DNA of 64,000 bases, taken from assembly GCF_013297935.1 (NCBI RefSeq), contig NZ_JAAFIX010000011.1:62001-126000 (forward strand), given 5' to 3'. The stretch's first letter is position 1, and each line of letters opens with the position of its first letter. Under the pieces are notes generated by a model, which was given only the letters and a program-made list of their open reading frames with translations, was not told where the DNA came from and did not search any database. A program made the position numbers and the translations under genes. The DNA is from Rhodoferax sp. GTDB taxonomy: Bacteria; Pseudomonadota; Gammaproteobacteria; Burkholderiales; Burkholderiaceae_C. Positions 1 to 10,315 of this stretch are shown here, one piece after another.

Positions 1-2
1 TG

Positions 3-149
3 TGGTACTTGCGTGGCGACGTGATGGCAGCAGTCGCTTCTTTTGCAGGAGAGGCAATCGCGAAGGAGCGGATTGGCCAAATCAGCGAAATGTTTGTTGG
101 TTTGGTACCAAGCTCCCTTACAGGAAAGCTTGGTCAAAGGTATCGATAG
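3..149 (+). CDS. C-terminal fragment of an unrecognised protein
   Basis: An open frame enters from the left edge and runs 48 codons to a TAG at 147-149. It reads as normal protein (contains VASFAGEAIAKERIGQ and ends GKLGQRYR). It stops 3 bases before the convergent ldcA gene, as expected of a real 3' end. No start lies in the window and the family is not recognisable. The competing 69-aa ORF in another frame looks like noise. Moderate confidence that this is the tail of a gene; no function is assigned. Confidence 0.5.
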   Translation, partial: WYLRGDVMAAVASFAGEAIAKERIGQISEMFVGLVPSSLTGKLGQRYR

Positions 150-152
150 ACC

Positions 153-1097
153 TCAAAGGTCTCCCCAATACAACATAACGTCCTTACCGCTAAGGTGCAA
201 ATCCACCTTGGCACCAAAAGGAAGCAGAACTTTGGTTTGCACATGTCCATAGGGCAAATTTGTAAGCACCGGAATGGTCAGTCGAGCCCGAAGCCAATCG
301 ATGACCTTGGGCAGACCAAAACCTTTGTCATGACCTGACAACTTGTACTCAGTGAATTGGCCGAAAACGATTGCTTTTTGTTTGTCAAAAACACCTGCCC
401 AAAGGAGTTGGGTCAGCATTCGCTCAATCCGATAAGGGTGTTCGGCAACATCCTCAATGAAGAGCACTCCACCTTGAATACTTGGAAAAAACGGAGTGCC
501 CAAAATGGAGGTTAACACGCACAAGTTGCCCCCCCAAAGTACCGCATCTTCAATCACCAACGGTTCTTCGGTAATTGCTAGACCATATCGGTCCTGACGC
601 CAACCTGTGCCCTCCCCCTGCTCCTGCAAGAGGTCGTTAAAACAGTCTTCCATGATGTCGTCGTTTTCTTCCCCAGCGGCGCCCGAGACACCAAATCCCT
701 CGCAAAGTGCGGGACCAGCCCACGTTGTACAGCCCTCCATTGCATAAAGTGCCGACTGCAAGGCAGTGAAATCGCTGATGCCGATAAAATGGGTCCCATT
801 TCCGATTGCAGATGCCAGCCCAGAATAAGGGAGCCTATCCAAAATCCGCGTGAGTCCGTAGCCACCACGGCTGATCAATGCCGCATCGGCACCGGATGCT
901 GCCGCTCTGGATATCGCGCGGAGGCGCGTCTCGTCATCGCCCGCAAAGCGTTGGTGCGCAGTAAGGGCATCGACATCGATCTCAACCTCATAACCAAGCT
1001 TGACTAGGCGCCTAACGCCACGACGAAACGCACCTCTGTCACGAACAGCACCGGATGGCGAATAGATGTAAATGGACTTACTCACGGCGTTAGTCAT
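153..1097 (-). CDS. ldcA: LD-carboxypeptidase (muramoyltetrapeptide carboxypeptidase)
   Basis: Predicted serine peptidase of family S66. It removes the terminal D-alanine from tetrapeptide stems of recycled cell-wall fragments in the cytoplasm. The 314-aa product fits the family length. Seen in the sequence are the GGYGLTRIL segment, the nucleophile block GISDFTALQ, the FIEDVAEHPYRIERM block carrying the expected catalytic Glu, and the late GHVQTKVLLPFG block carrying the expected His. The track ORF starts further upstream, but ATG 1097 is preferred. It overlaps the tadA stop codon (AATGACTAA), which suggests translational coupling, and the protein then begins directly at the first strand. 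Last gene of a three-gene minus-strand run. Confidence 0.9.
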   Translation of the reverse strand: MTNAVSKSIYIYSPSGAVRDRGAFRRGVRRLVKLGYEVEIDVDALTAHQRFAGDDETRLRAISRAAASGADAALISRGGYGLTRILDRLPYSGLASAIGNGTHFIGISDFTALQSALYAMEGCTTWAGPALCEGFGVSGAAGEENDDIMEDCFNDLLQEQGEGTGWRQDRYGLAITEEPLVIEDAVLWGGNLCVLTSILGTPFFPSIQGGVLFIEDVAEHPYRIERMLTQLLWAGVFDKQKAIVFGQFTEYKLSGHDKGFGLPKVIDWLRARLTIPVLTNLPYGHVQTKVLLPFGAKVDLHLSGKDVMLYWGDL

Positions 1098-2313
1098 TGG
1101 TGAAGTTTTTGAAGAAGCCATTGACCTTGTCGGAGCTAAGCTCAGTCGGTCGAAAGGCGTTTTTCGATAGTGAATGGTAGGGCTGTAGAGAGTGGTGGAG
1201 CATACCCTCCAAGACAGCGGCATATCCCTGGTCAGGGAATGGTGCTGAAATGCGTCGACGAATGCTAGGCGGCACGCCCTCTAAACAAGCTAACTGCTTT
1301 AAAGTCAAAGCTCTTCGAGGCGTCGATAGATCGCCTCTCTTTACTTCTGCTTCGCGGACTAGAGGTACCTCAGTTGCTGCATTGTCGAAGAAGATGACTT
1401 TGTCGTGGTCCAACGACAGACTCTTTTGCAACGTACTTGCGATGGCATTTGCGTTTCCAAGCGCAAGGATATTCAGTCTATCAATTTGCAATTGATTAAC
1501 TAGATCCGACAGCGACTCGACATGCCTTTCAAGTGAATGCCATGTGCTTTTCTTTGGCTTGTCACTCATGCCGCATCCAATGAGGTCGGGTATCACAATC
1601 CGCCAGTCGACGGATCTTGGGTGATCCAGTAAAGGTTGGAATTGCCAACTCCAACTGCCCAACTCCGGGATGCAAAGCAATGTTCTTTGCGCAGAAGGAC
1701 TCCCTGTGTCACGGTAGTGCATCCGATGACCGCTTTGGGTGTAAAAAAAGTGTCCTGCGTCGTTGTCGGGAACCAAGTCCTTAAAGGCTGAATCCGGTGT
1801 CCGCAGGGCATCCTCTCGAAGAGTGGGGCGACGCTCCCGCTTTTGCAAACGTATGGTGGCAAAAAATCGCTGCAGAAGCTCCTGACACTCCGATGCAAGG
1901 ACACCTCCCTGCACTTGGGTCTGATGATTCAACTGCTTGCTGGCGAAGATATCCATCACCGAACCGGCCACCCCGGTTTTTGGATCCGACACTCCATATA
2001 CGAGCCTCTTTATTCGACCGTGCAAAACCGCGCCACTACACATGGCGCATGGCTCTAGGGTGACATACAGTGAGGCGTTTTCCAGACGGAAGTTTTTGAG
2101 GTTTTTAGCAGCGTCTCGAAGCGCCATAACCTCAGCGTGTGCCGTTGGATCACAAAGCGTAATGGTTTGGTTCCGCCCAACTCCAATTACAGCCCCGTCT
2201 TTGACGACAACCGCACCGACAGGTATTTCACCTTCAGCGGCGGCGAGCCCGGCCTGTTCCAAAGCCAGGGACATGAAGGCCTCGTCAGCTCCCAACAATC
2301 GATCCACGGGCAA
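1090..2313 (-). CDS. tadA: tRNA adenosine(34) deaminase fused to an alpha/beta-hydrolase-like domain
   Basis: Residues 1-160 are a TadA deaminase that converts A34 to inosine in the tRNA anticodon. The zinc and proton-shuttle motifs HAE (59-61) and PCAMC (88-92) are intact. Residues about 190-385 resemble an alpha/beta hydrolase: an oxyanion-side LLCIPELGSWSWQF block and a VIPDLIGCGMSDKP block. The nucleophile elbow, however, reads LALGNANA with no Ser, Asp or Cys at its centre, so that half is probably not catalytic. The start is uncertain. TTG 2313 has GAGAG upstream and includes residues expected of TadA. ATG 2274 has a good GAGG but would cut the first helix. The 5' end overlaps the EAL gene by 29 bp. 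Confidence 0.88.
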   Translation of the reverse strand: MPVDRLLGADEAFMSLALEQAGLAAAEGEIPVGAVVVKDGAVIGVGRNQTITLCDPTAHAEVMALRDAAKNLKNFRLENASLYVTLEPCAMCSGAVLHGRIKRLVYGVSDPKTGVAGSVMDIFASKQLNHQTQVQGGVLASECQELLQRFFATIRLQKRERRPTLREDALRTPDSAFKDLVPDNDAGHFFYTQSGHRMHYRDTGSPSAQRTLLCIPELGSWSWQFQPLLDHPRSVDWRIVIPDLIGCGMSDKPKKSTWHSLERHVESLSDLVNQLQIDRLNILALGNANAIASTLQKSLSLDHDKVIFFDNAATEVPLVREAEVKRGDLSTPRRALTLKQLACLEGVPPSIRRRISAPFPDQGYAAVLEGMLHHSLQPYHSLSKNAFRPTELSSDKVNGFFKNFTND

Positions 2314-4087
2314 TAAGCCACTCTCTGAGTGCAGACGAGGTCATGGGGCGCGCATAAAGGTAGCCTTGTCCCTCATGACATCCGAGCTCTTTAAGGCGGG
2401 CTGCTTGCCCCTCGGTCTCAATACCTTCCGCAATCACCTTGAGGTCAAGGTTTCGCCCTAGTTCGATCACCATAGAAGCTATGTGGCCACCCAACGCGTT
2501 GTCACTCAATTCAGTGACAAACGCACGGTCGATTTTTAACCGGTCTATTGGAAGCTGTCGCAGCTGACTTAATGACGAATAACCCGTCCCGAAGTCATCA
2601 ATAGCAATCGAAATCCCAAGCTGCCGGACACCATGTAATGTCTCCAGCATGAAGTCGGCATCCTCCATGGCGACCGACTCGGTGATTTCAAGCTCCAAAC
2701 ACTCAGGCTTAATTCCGGTGTCGGTGAGAGCCGCACGCAACTTGTCCATAAATTCCGGGTTCCGAAACTGGATTTGCGAAACGTTGACCGACATCCGGAT
2801 ATCTTTACCACCTTGCGTTTGAAGTCTAACGAGTTCATGACACGCCATGCGTAGAACCCAGTCGCCGATCGCGATGATCATCCCGGAGGCCTCCGCCAAA
2901 GGAATAAAGCGATCGGGCGGAACGAATGTCCCGTCTTCATTTCGCCAGCGAATGAGTGCTTCGAGTCCTACGATCTGGTTCGTAGTGAGGTCAATTTGCG
3001 GCTGGTAAACGATAAACAGCCGTTCACTCTCCACCGCATTGCGCAAGCTTTGCAACAAGCGCACACGCTCGCGAATGTCTGAGCCCATTTCTGCAGAAAA
3101 CATCACAAAGCTTCCGCGCCGGCTCTTCTTTGCTCGTTTCAATGCGATGTTGGCATCTTTTAACGCATCACGGCCCGAGGTGGTACCTGTGAACAACTCA
3201 GTCAGCCCCATGGTCGCAGTTACGATCATGGCATCGTCCTGAACTACAAAGGGACGACGGAACAGGGACAGGATACGCAATGGATCGATGACATCCCGAG
3301 CGCCCATGAGCCCGAAAGTGTCGCTGCCTATCCGGGCCAACACCGCGTCAGGACCAAGTTCGAACTTCAACCGGTCGGCCACTGACTGAAGAAGCCGATC
3401 CCCTTGTTGGTGACCCAGCGCATCGTTGATCTCAGAAAAATCATCAATGTCCAGAATGGCAATAACTACGTCACTCAATGTTGAGGTGGCAAGTCGCTCT
3501 TCACTCAAATCTATGAATTTGTTGCGGTTCGGCAGGCACGAGAGGCGATCGTAAAACGCCATTTCGTCAAGCTTTCTAATTTGCTCATAGGCACGCAGTG
3601 CTGCAGTCACTGTGGCATAGAGCTTAGTTCTGGTTAGCTCAGACTTCGTCTTGTAATCATTGATATCGAAATCATGGATGGTTTCAATTTCGGGGGCGTA
3701 GCCGGGCTGCCCCGTCCGGAGAATAATGCGCAGGTCTGTCAACTTGAGTTCTTGGCGGATAGTCTTTACGAGTGCAAGACCAGCGTCTTCACGCTCCATG
3801 ACAACATCCAGCAGGACAATTGCAACTTCGGCCTCCCCTGCGAGCAAAAGTGCCGCTTCGCTGGCAGAGTAAGCGTGCAAAAACTCTAATTGACGCCCGA
3901 GAATCTGCACACCCGCTAAAGCAAAGGTCGTCGCTCGATGGACATCAGGCTCATCGTCAACGACCAAAAGGCGCCAAACCAGTGGCTTGCTGCTCTCGGC
4001 ATCCGTCTCATCGTCCAAGAACTGGAGGGTATCGCCGTCTGATGATGGGTCCAACATATTGCCATTACTCATAGAAACATTGTGCAT
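2285..4087 (-). CDS. response regulator with receiver, degenerate GGDEF and EAL domains
   Basis: A cyclic-di-GMP signalling protein of about 600 aa. The N-terminal receiver (about 35-160) shows LLVVDDEPDV and the phospho-acceptor Asp in VLLDVVME. It is followed by a segment like the start of DUF3369 (ILRTGQPGYAPE, INDYK). The GGDEF-like domain (about 195-330) reads RIGSDTF where RxGGDEF is expected, so cyclase activity is doubtful. The EAL domain keeps LEALIRW, DDFGTGYSS, LKIDRAFV and AEGIE, consistent with an active phosphodiesterase. The track begins at a TTG; ATG 4087 is the first normal start, although its ribosome site is weak. The partner sensor kinase is not in the window. Confidence 0.87.
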   Translation of the reverse strand: MHNVSMSNGNMLDPSSDGDTLQFLDDETDAESSKPLVWRLLVVDDEPDVHRATTFALAGVQILGRQLEFLHAYSASEAALLLAGEAEVAIVLLDVVMEREDAGLALVKTIRQELKLTDLRIILRTGQPGYAPEIETIHDFDINDYKTKSELTRTKLYATVTAALRAYEQIRKLDEMAFYDRLSCLPNRNKFIDLSEERLATSTLSDVVIAILDIDDFSEINDALGHQQGDRLLQSVADRLKFELGPDAVLARIGSDTFGLMGARDVIDPLRILSLFRRPFVVQDDAMIVTATMGLTELFTGTTSGRDALKDANIALKRAKKSRRGSFVMFSAEMGSDIRERVRLLQSLRNAVESERLFIVYQPQIDLTTNQIVGLEALIRWRNEDGTFVPPDRFIPLAEASGMIIAIGDWVLRMACHELVRLQTQGGKDIRMSVNVSQIQFRNPEFMDKLRAALTDTGIKPECLELEITESVAMEDADFMLETLHGVRQLGISIAIDDFGTGYSSLSQLRQLPIDRLKIDRAFVTELSDNALGGHIASMVIELGRNLDLKVIAEGIETEGQAARLKELGCHEGQGYLYARPMTSSALREWLIARGSIVGS

Positions 4088-4141
4088 CAACCGCACGTTC
4101 AAGGCTAACTGATAAACACCGGAAAAGCCCTACGATTGAGC

Positions 4142-4188
4142 AAAAACAAAAAAGCGGTCCCACAGGTTTTCCCTAGGTGACCGCTTTT
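4142..4188 (-). terminator. rho-independent terminator after guaA
   Basis: Read on the minus strand, a 10-bp stem AAAAGCGGTC/GACCGCTTTT with a 19-nt loop is followed by a T-rich tail. It lies between the guaA stop and the start of the EAL gene, so it should end the guaBA transcript. Confidence 0.85.
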
Positions 4189-4216
4189 CTAATGTTCAGT
4201 GATAAGAACGACGTCG

Positions 4217-5863
4217 TTATTCCCACTCGATCGTGGCAGGAGGCTTGCTACTCACATCATAGGTAACCCGGTTAATTCCCCGGACCTCATTAATAATCCG
4301 GCCCGACACCGTCTTCAGAAGGCTGTACGGCAATTCAGCCCAGTCCGCAGTCATGAAATCGCTGGTTTGCACTGCACGTAACGCAACGACGTAGTCATAG
4401 GTCCGGCCATCGCCCATCACACCAACACTCTTTACCGGCAGAAAAACCGTAAATGCCTGTGACACCGCGTCATACCAGGTCTTGGGGGGCTTGCGCGGAT
4501 TGGAACCAGCAAGACTTCCGCCTTGGTAAGGGGCCCGGCGCAATTCTTCAATAAAGATCGCATCCGCCCGTCGCAGAAGGTCGGCGAAGTCTCTATTCAC
4601 CGCACCCAAAATTCGTACACCAAGGCCCGGGCCGGGGAATGGATGACGGTAAACCATGTCTGCAGGTAAGCCAAGAGCAACGCCCAATTCACGGACTTCG
4701 TCCTTGAACAACTCACGAAGTGGCTCGAGGAGCTTCAACCCTAACTGCTCAGGCAAGCCACCAACATTGTGGTGACTCTTGATCGTGACGGCTTTTTTGC
4801 TTTTCGCACCACCAGACTCAATCACATCCGGATAAATCGTGCCCTGTGCCAGCCACTTTGCACCGGACTTAGACGCACCAGACGCCGTCAATTTAGCCGC
4901 CTCGGCTTTAAACACCTCGACGAACTCGCGGCCGATGATTTTGCGTTTGGCCTCTGGGTCGCTTACCCCCGCCAGATGCCCCAGAAACTGCTCAGAGGCA
5001 TCCACACGAATGACTTTGGCGTGCAACTTACCGACGAACATCTCCATGACCATATCGCCTTCATTCAGGCGGAGAAGTCCGTGGTCCACGAACACACAAG
5101 TCAGCTGGTCTCCGATAGCACGGTGAATCAGGGCAGCTGCCACTGAGGAGTCAACGCCTCCACTCAGCCCGAGAATGACCTCTTCGTCACCAACCTGCTC
5201 GCGAATCTTCTGCACTGCTTCCGCGATGTAGTCGCCCATAATCCAATCGGGTCGGGCTTCACAAATTTGCAGGACAAAGCGCTCCAGCAGATCTTGCCCC
5301 TTTTTGGTGTGCGTCACCTCAGGATGAAACTGCACGGCGTAAAAACTGCGCGATTCGTCGGCCATACCAGCGATGGGGCAGGCTGCGTTAGACGCCATCA
5401 ACGAAAAACCGGGGGGCATTTCGGTGACTTTGTCGCCATGGCTCATCCAGACGTCCAACAAGCCATGGCCCTCTTCCGTCTTCAGATCTTCAAGACCCTC
5501 CAGCAGACGAGTGTGACCATGGGCTCGCACTTGGGCAGAGCCAAACTCCCGGGTACGCCCCGCCTCGACCTTGCCGCCGAGTTGCTGCGCCATGGTTTGC
5601 ATGCCGTAGCAAATGCCCAGCACAGGGACCCCCAAGCTGAACACGGCATCTGGGGCTTTATCAGTCTCGTCCTCGTACACGCTGGCATGGCTGCCGGACA
5701 AAATAACGCCCTTCAGATTGCCATCCGCGGCGTAAGCCCGCACCCACTCGTCGGACACATCGCACGGGTGGACCTCGCAGAAAACGTGAGCGTCTCGCAC
5801 ACGTCGCGCGATGAGCTGGGTGACTTGCGAGCCGAAGTCAAGAATCAGGATTTTTTGATGCAT
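4217..5863 (-). CDS. guaA: GMP synthase (glutamine-hydrolysing)
   Basis: Converts XMP to GMP using glutamine and ATP, the last step of guanine nucleotide synthesis. The N-terminal class I amidotransferase (about 1-200) has nucleophile Cys in [11 protein letters not shown] and the His/Glu pair in [10 protein letters not shown]. The ATP pyrophosphatase domain carries the PP-loop [13 protein letters not shown]. The C-terminal dimerisation domain includes [14 protein letters not shown] and ends with the typical PATIEWE. At 548 aa it is slightly longer than the E. coli enzyme. ATG start. It follows guaB by 13 bp, the classic guaBA operon, and ends at a strong terminator. Confidence 0.98.
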   Translation of the reverse strand: MHQKILILDFGSQVTQLIARRVRDAHVFCEVHPCDVSDEWVRAYAADGNLKGVILSGSHASVYEDETDKAPDAVFSLGVPVLGICYGMQTMAQQLGGKVEAGRTREFGSAQVRAHGHTRLLEGLEDLKTEEGHGLLDVWMSHGDKVTEMPPGFSLMASNAACPIAGMADESRSFYAVQFHPEVTHTKKGQDLLERFVLQICEARPDWIMGDYIAEAVQKIREQVGDEEVILGLSGGVDSSVAAALIHRAIGDQLTCVFVDHGLLRLNEGDMVMEMFVGKLHAKVIRVDASEQFLGHLAGVSDPEAKRKIIGREFVEVFKAEAAKLTASGASKSGAKWLAQGTIYPDVIESGGAKSKKAVTIKSHHNVGGLPEQLGLKLLEPLRELFKDEVRELGVALGLPADMVYRHPFPGPGLGVRILGAVNRDFADLLRRADAIFIEELRRAPYQGGSLAGSNPRKPPKTWYDAVSQAFTVFLPVKSVGVMGDGRTYDYVVALRAVQTSDFMTADWAELPYSLLKTVSGRIINEVRGINRVTYDVSSKPPATIEWE

Positions 5864-5876
5864 GGGCTACTAACCT

Positions 5877-7406
<1,530 letters not shown>

Positions 7407-7419
7407 CTAAACTGTTGGC

Positions 7420-7929
7420 ATGAAACTGCTCAAGCCCCTCGCCGCACTGTCCCTTGCGTTTATCACCGCTTCGGCCATGGCCCAATGGCAATGGATCGAC
7501 AAAGACGGGAGAAAAATATTCAGCGACCGGGCACCGGGAGCAGAGATACCTGAAAAAAATATTCTCAAGCGTCCTGCAGGTTCCAAGGCGCCTGTGAGCG
7601 ACGCCCCCGCGCAGACTGACGTACCAGCCACCAAGCCAGAAAGTTCAGCAAGCCCGTCGACCAAGGACTCGGGTGTAGACAAGACACTGGATGCCAGAAA
7701 GAAGCAAGCGGAAGCTGCAGAAGCTGCAAAAAAACAAGCGGAAGCTGAAAAAATCGCGAAGGCCAAGGCTGACAACTGCAAGCTCGCCCGACAGGCAAAA
7801 GCCACCTTCGATTCAGGCGTCAGGATTGCGCGCACCAACAGCTCCGGGGAGCGAGAGTTCTTAGACGACTCTGCACGCGCCGCTGAAACTCAGCGCATTC
7901 AAAGTGTCATTGAAAAAGATTGCCTATAA
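7420..7929 (+). CDS. secreted DUF4124-domain protein
   Basis: A 169-aa protein with a cleavable signal peptide (LLKPLAALSLAFITASAMA). It is followed by the short DUF4124 motif QWQWIDKDGRKIFSDRAP, then a low-complexity Ala/Lys/Glu-rich segment likely to form a coiled coil (about 85-120). The family is common in betaproteobacterial envelopes and has no defined function. Diverges from guaB and converges on rnfH. Confidence 0.8.
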   Translation: MKLLKPLAALSLAFITASAMAQWQWIDKDGRKIFSDRAPGAEIPEKNILKRPAGSKAPVSDAPAQTDVPATKPESSASPSTKDSGVDKTLDARKKQAEAAEAAKKQAEAEKIAKAKADNCKLARQAKATFDSGVRIARTNSSGEREFLDDSARAAETQRIQSVIEKDCL

Positions 7930-7944
7930 GCTCCGCCCAGTAGC

Positions 7945-8310
7945 TCAGTAGCCGGCCTTCTTACCCGGTTTTGTTTTGGCAAACAAACCCGCCGACTTGG
8001 CCCCTTGCCGGACGAAGCGCTCTCGGCGGGCCACCTTGGGATCCACCTTCAAAGGCTGCAGCAATTCCAGCCGGTCGCCGTCCAGCAAAGCCTGGTGCGG
8101 GTTGACTCTTTTGCCCCAGACAGCAAGCGACAAGCCATCAATTTCTGCATCACTTTTTCCGGCAAGCAACAGGCTCTTCGCCACCGCATCTGCCGCAGTC
8201 GCACCCGGCTTTAAACGAACGACTTGCTCCAGGACGCTCCTCGGTGCACTCGCCATGATGACCAGCACCGTGATAGCGCCCCCACAGTCCTTGCGTGTTT
8301 CAGTCGCCAT
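7945..8310 (-). CDS. rnfH: RnfH-family ubiquitin-like protein
   Basis: Small beta-grasp protein of the RnfH/UPF0125 family (also called RatB), of unknown biochemical role. The 121-aa product shows the family blocks LKPGATAADAVAKS, LAVWGKRVNPHQALLDGDRLELLQPLKVDPKVARRERF and a basic tail. The track ORF starts at 8325. ATG 8310 is preferred because it overlaps the ratA stop (ATGGCGACTGA), giving the coupled ratA-rnfH pair seen widely next to smpB. Confidence 0.88.
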   Translation of the reverse strand: MATETRKDCGGAITVLVIMASAPRSVLEQVVRLKPGATAADAVAKSLLLAGKSDAEIDGLSLAVWGKRVNPHQALLDGDRLELLQPLKVDPKVARRERFVRQGAKSAGLFAKTKPGKKAGY

Positions 8311-8743
8311 ATACTTGTTGCGCACGCTTTACAAATGCATCGACCATGCTGGCTGCAATTTTGTCAAATACCGGCCCGACCAGTTTGGCAAGGGCGTTGC
8401 TATCAAAGCCGTAATTCAAACTCAGGCTCACCCGGCAGGCGCGCTGACTACCATCCCCCACAGGCGCAAAAAGCCACTCCCCATCCAACTTGGAAAACGG
8501 CCCTTTCACCAGGCTCATGCCGACACGCTCATGGGCGGTGTGCTCATTTTTAGTCACAAAGGTCTGTCGAATTCCGCTGAAGGAAATACCGACCTCAGCG
8601 GTCATGCCGAGCTCGTCTTGCGTCATCACATGGGCGTGGTCACACCATGGCAAAAAGCGGGGATACTGCGCAACGTCAGTGACCAAGGCATACATTTCTG
8701 CGGGGCTGTACCAGATGAGGACGGACTTGTGAACGGTTTTCAT
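8300..8743 (-). CDS. ratA: RatA/Coq10-type START-domain protein
   Basis: A 147-aa member of the SRPBCC/START fold, covering both RatA ribosome-association toxin and ubiquinone-binding Coq10 homologues. Typical blocks are SVLIWYSPAEMYALVTDVAQYPRFLPWC near the N-terminus, KGPFSKLDGEW in the middle and FDKIAASMVDAFVKRA at the end. It lies divergent from smpB as in many proteobacteria. Whether it inhibits ribosomes or handles quinone cannot be told from sequence. Confidence 0.9.
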   Translation of the reverse strand: MKTVHKSVLIWYSPAEMYALVTDVAQYPRFLPWCDHAHVMTQDELGMTAEVGISFSGIRQTFVTKNEHTAHERVGMSLVKGPFSKLDGEWLFAPVGDGSQRACRVSLSLNYGFDSNALAKLVGPVFDKIAASMVDAFVKRAQQVYGD

Positions 8744-8823
8744 AGAATGGCGTGTTGCGCGGGATTGTAGACAAGCCCATATGCGTCTCTTTCAATCCCC
8801 ACCGTCATCCCCATTTGCACCCC

Positions 8824-9297
8824 ATGGCCAAGAAACCCGAAACACAAACGCGCATTGCTGACAATAAAAAAGCCACCTTTAACTACTTCTTTGAAGAGCG
8901 GTTTGAGGCAGGACTGGTACTCGAAGGCTGGGAAGTTAAATCGTTGCGTGAAGGGAAAGTGCAACTCACCGACGGCTACGTAGTGATCCGCGACGGTGAA
9001 ATGTTCATCATCGGTCTGCAGATCAATCCATTGCACACGGCCTCCAGCCACGTCAGCCCCGACAAAGTTCGCACCAAAAAACTCCTGCTGCACAAAGAAG
9101 AAATTAAGCGGTTGACCGGCAAAGTCGAGCAAAAAGGCTACACGCTGGTACCTATCAACCTGCATTGGAAGAGTGGCAAAGTGAAATGCGATATCGCGCT
9201 GGCCAAGGGAAAAGCAGAGCACGACAAACGCGACACTATCAAGGATCGGGAAGGTAAACGCGAGGTAGAACGTGCCATGAAAGATCGCAACCGCTGA
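8824..9297 (+). CDS. smpB: SsrA-binding protein SmpB
   Basis: Partner of tmRNA in rescue of stalled ribosomes. The 157-aa product has [27 protein letters not shown] and a basic, Lys/Arg-rich C-terminal tail that follows the mRNA path. The track ORF begins at 8752. ATG 8824 ([16 protein letters not shown]) matches the family N-terminus. Stands alone on the plus strand. Confidence 0.97.
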   Translation: MAKKPETQTRIADNKKATFNYFFEERFEAGLVLEGWEVKSLREGKVQLTDGYVVIRDGEMFIIGLQINPLHTASSHVSPDKVRTKKLLLHKEEIKRLTGKVEQKGYTLVPINLHWKSGKVKCDIALAKGKAEHDKRDTIKDREGKREVERAMKDRNR

Positions 9298-9313
9298 TTT
9301 TTTTCGGAGCAGC

Positions 9314-9342
9314 GGAATAAATCGCCTGCGGCAAACGTTTAT
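9314..9342 (+). promoter_or_regulatory. candidate ECF-type promoter
   Basis: GGAATAAAT and CGTTT are separated by about 15 nt, 45 bp upstream of the lipoprotein-sigma-anti-sigma operon. This layout resembles promoters used by many ECF sigma factors and would allow autoregulation. Inferred by eye only. Confidence 0.45.
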
Positions 9343-9387
9343 CCCGGGGAGCAGGCATGTCGCCTGTCACACCCCTAGGAGCCTCGC

Positions 9388-9762
9388 ATGAAGTCTTTCT
9401 CTGCCCTCGCCCTCTCCGCCCTCATCTTGGGAGGCTGCGCTTCGGTCCCTCCGGGAGCACCTACCGCAACCAGTGGAGGCATTCTGACCGGAACTAACGG
9501 CATGACGCTCTACACCTTTGACAAAGATGTGACGGGGAGCAGCAAATCCGTCTGCAACGGTCCCTGTGCCGTGAATTGGCCTCCATTGATGGCACAAGAC
9601 ACTGACAAAGCACAGGGTGAATACAGCATCATCACGCGTGATGATGGGAAAAAACAGTGGGCTCTCAAAGGCAAGCCTCTCTACTTCTGGATCAAAGACA
9701 CCAAACCCGGCGACACCACCGGCAATGGTGTGAACAATGTGTGGCGCACGGTCACGCCTTGA
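9388..9762 (+). CDS. small lipoprotein with PF03640-type secreted repeats
   Basis: A 124-aa protein with a lipoprotein signal (lipobox LGGC, Cys about residue 17). It has two copies of the repeat seen in COG4315-like proteins: GMTLYTFDKDVTGSSKSVCNGPCAVNWPPL, and KGKPLYFWIKDTKPGDTTGNGVNNVW. The two cysteines in the first repeat may form a disulfide. Good ribosome site AGGAG. It is followed by 6 bp and then the ECF sigma gene, an arrangement often found for this family. The molecular role is unknown; a link to envelope or oxidative stress is inference. Confidence 0.82.
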   Translation: MKSFSALALSALILGGCASVPPGAPTATSGGILTGTNGMTLYTFDKDVTGSSKSVCNGPCAVNWPPLMAQDTDKAQGEYSIITRDDGKKQWALKGKPLYFWIKDTKPGDTTGNGVNNVWRTVTP

Positions 9763-9768
9763 CAAGAC

Positions 9769-10308
9769 ATGAACCCCACCCGGCTCACAGAACACTTGCC
9801 AGGACTCCGGCGCTATGCCCGGGCACTGACAGGAAGTCAGTGGGCCGCGGACGACTTGGTGCAAGACACCCTGGAACGCGCCTGCACCAAGTGGTCGCTA
9901 TGGTTGGCTGGCACCGACTTGCGGGCGTGGTTGTTTACGCTGATGCACAACATCTATGCAAGCGATGTCCGCCGCGCAATACGCCGACAAGTTACAGCGC
10001 CCACCGATGATTGGGATGAGTCCGTAACGCAGGTCGCGGCACAGGAGACTGACCTTGACACCCGAATTGATCTGCAGCGCTGTCTGATGCAGCTACCGGA
10101 GGAGCAGCGGATCGTGCTGCTTCTTGTGGGCATGGAGGGACTGTCGTATTCCGAGGTGGCTCACATAACCCGCACCCCTTTGGGCACTGTTATGTCGAGG
10201 TTGTCCCGCGCCCGCTTGCGCCTGCACCTCCTCATGGATGCGAGTCCCCACGAGGCGCAGGACTCGCCGCCAGTCGACAACGTTGTACACCTACCGCTGA
10301 AGCACTGA
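9769..10308 (+). CDS. ECF-family RNA polymerase sigma factor
   Basis: A 179-aa group 4 sigma factor. Region 2 covers about 5-75 (LPGLRRYARALTGSQWAADDLVQDTLERA, then DLRAWLFTLMHNIYASDVRR). Region 4 covers about 105-160 (LPEEQRIVLLLVGMEGLSYSEVAHITRTPLGTVMSRLSRARLRL). There are no extra C-terminal domains. It sits between the lipoprotein gene and a membrane-anchored anti-sigma candidate, so its activity is probably held at the membrane until a signal arrives. Confidence 0.93.
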   Translation: MNPTRLTEHLPGLRRYARALTGSQWAADDLVQDTLERACTKWSLWLAGTDLRAWLFTLMHNIYASDVRRAIRRQVTAPTDDWDESVTQVAAQETDLDTRIDLQRCLMQLPEEQRIVLLLVGMEGLSYSEVAHITRTPLGTVMSRLSRARLRLHLLMDASPHEAQDSPPVDNVVHLPLKH

Positions 10309-10315
10309 GTACCCT

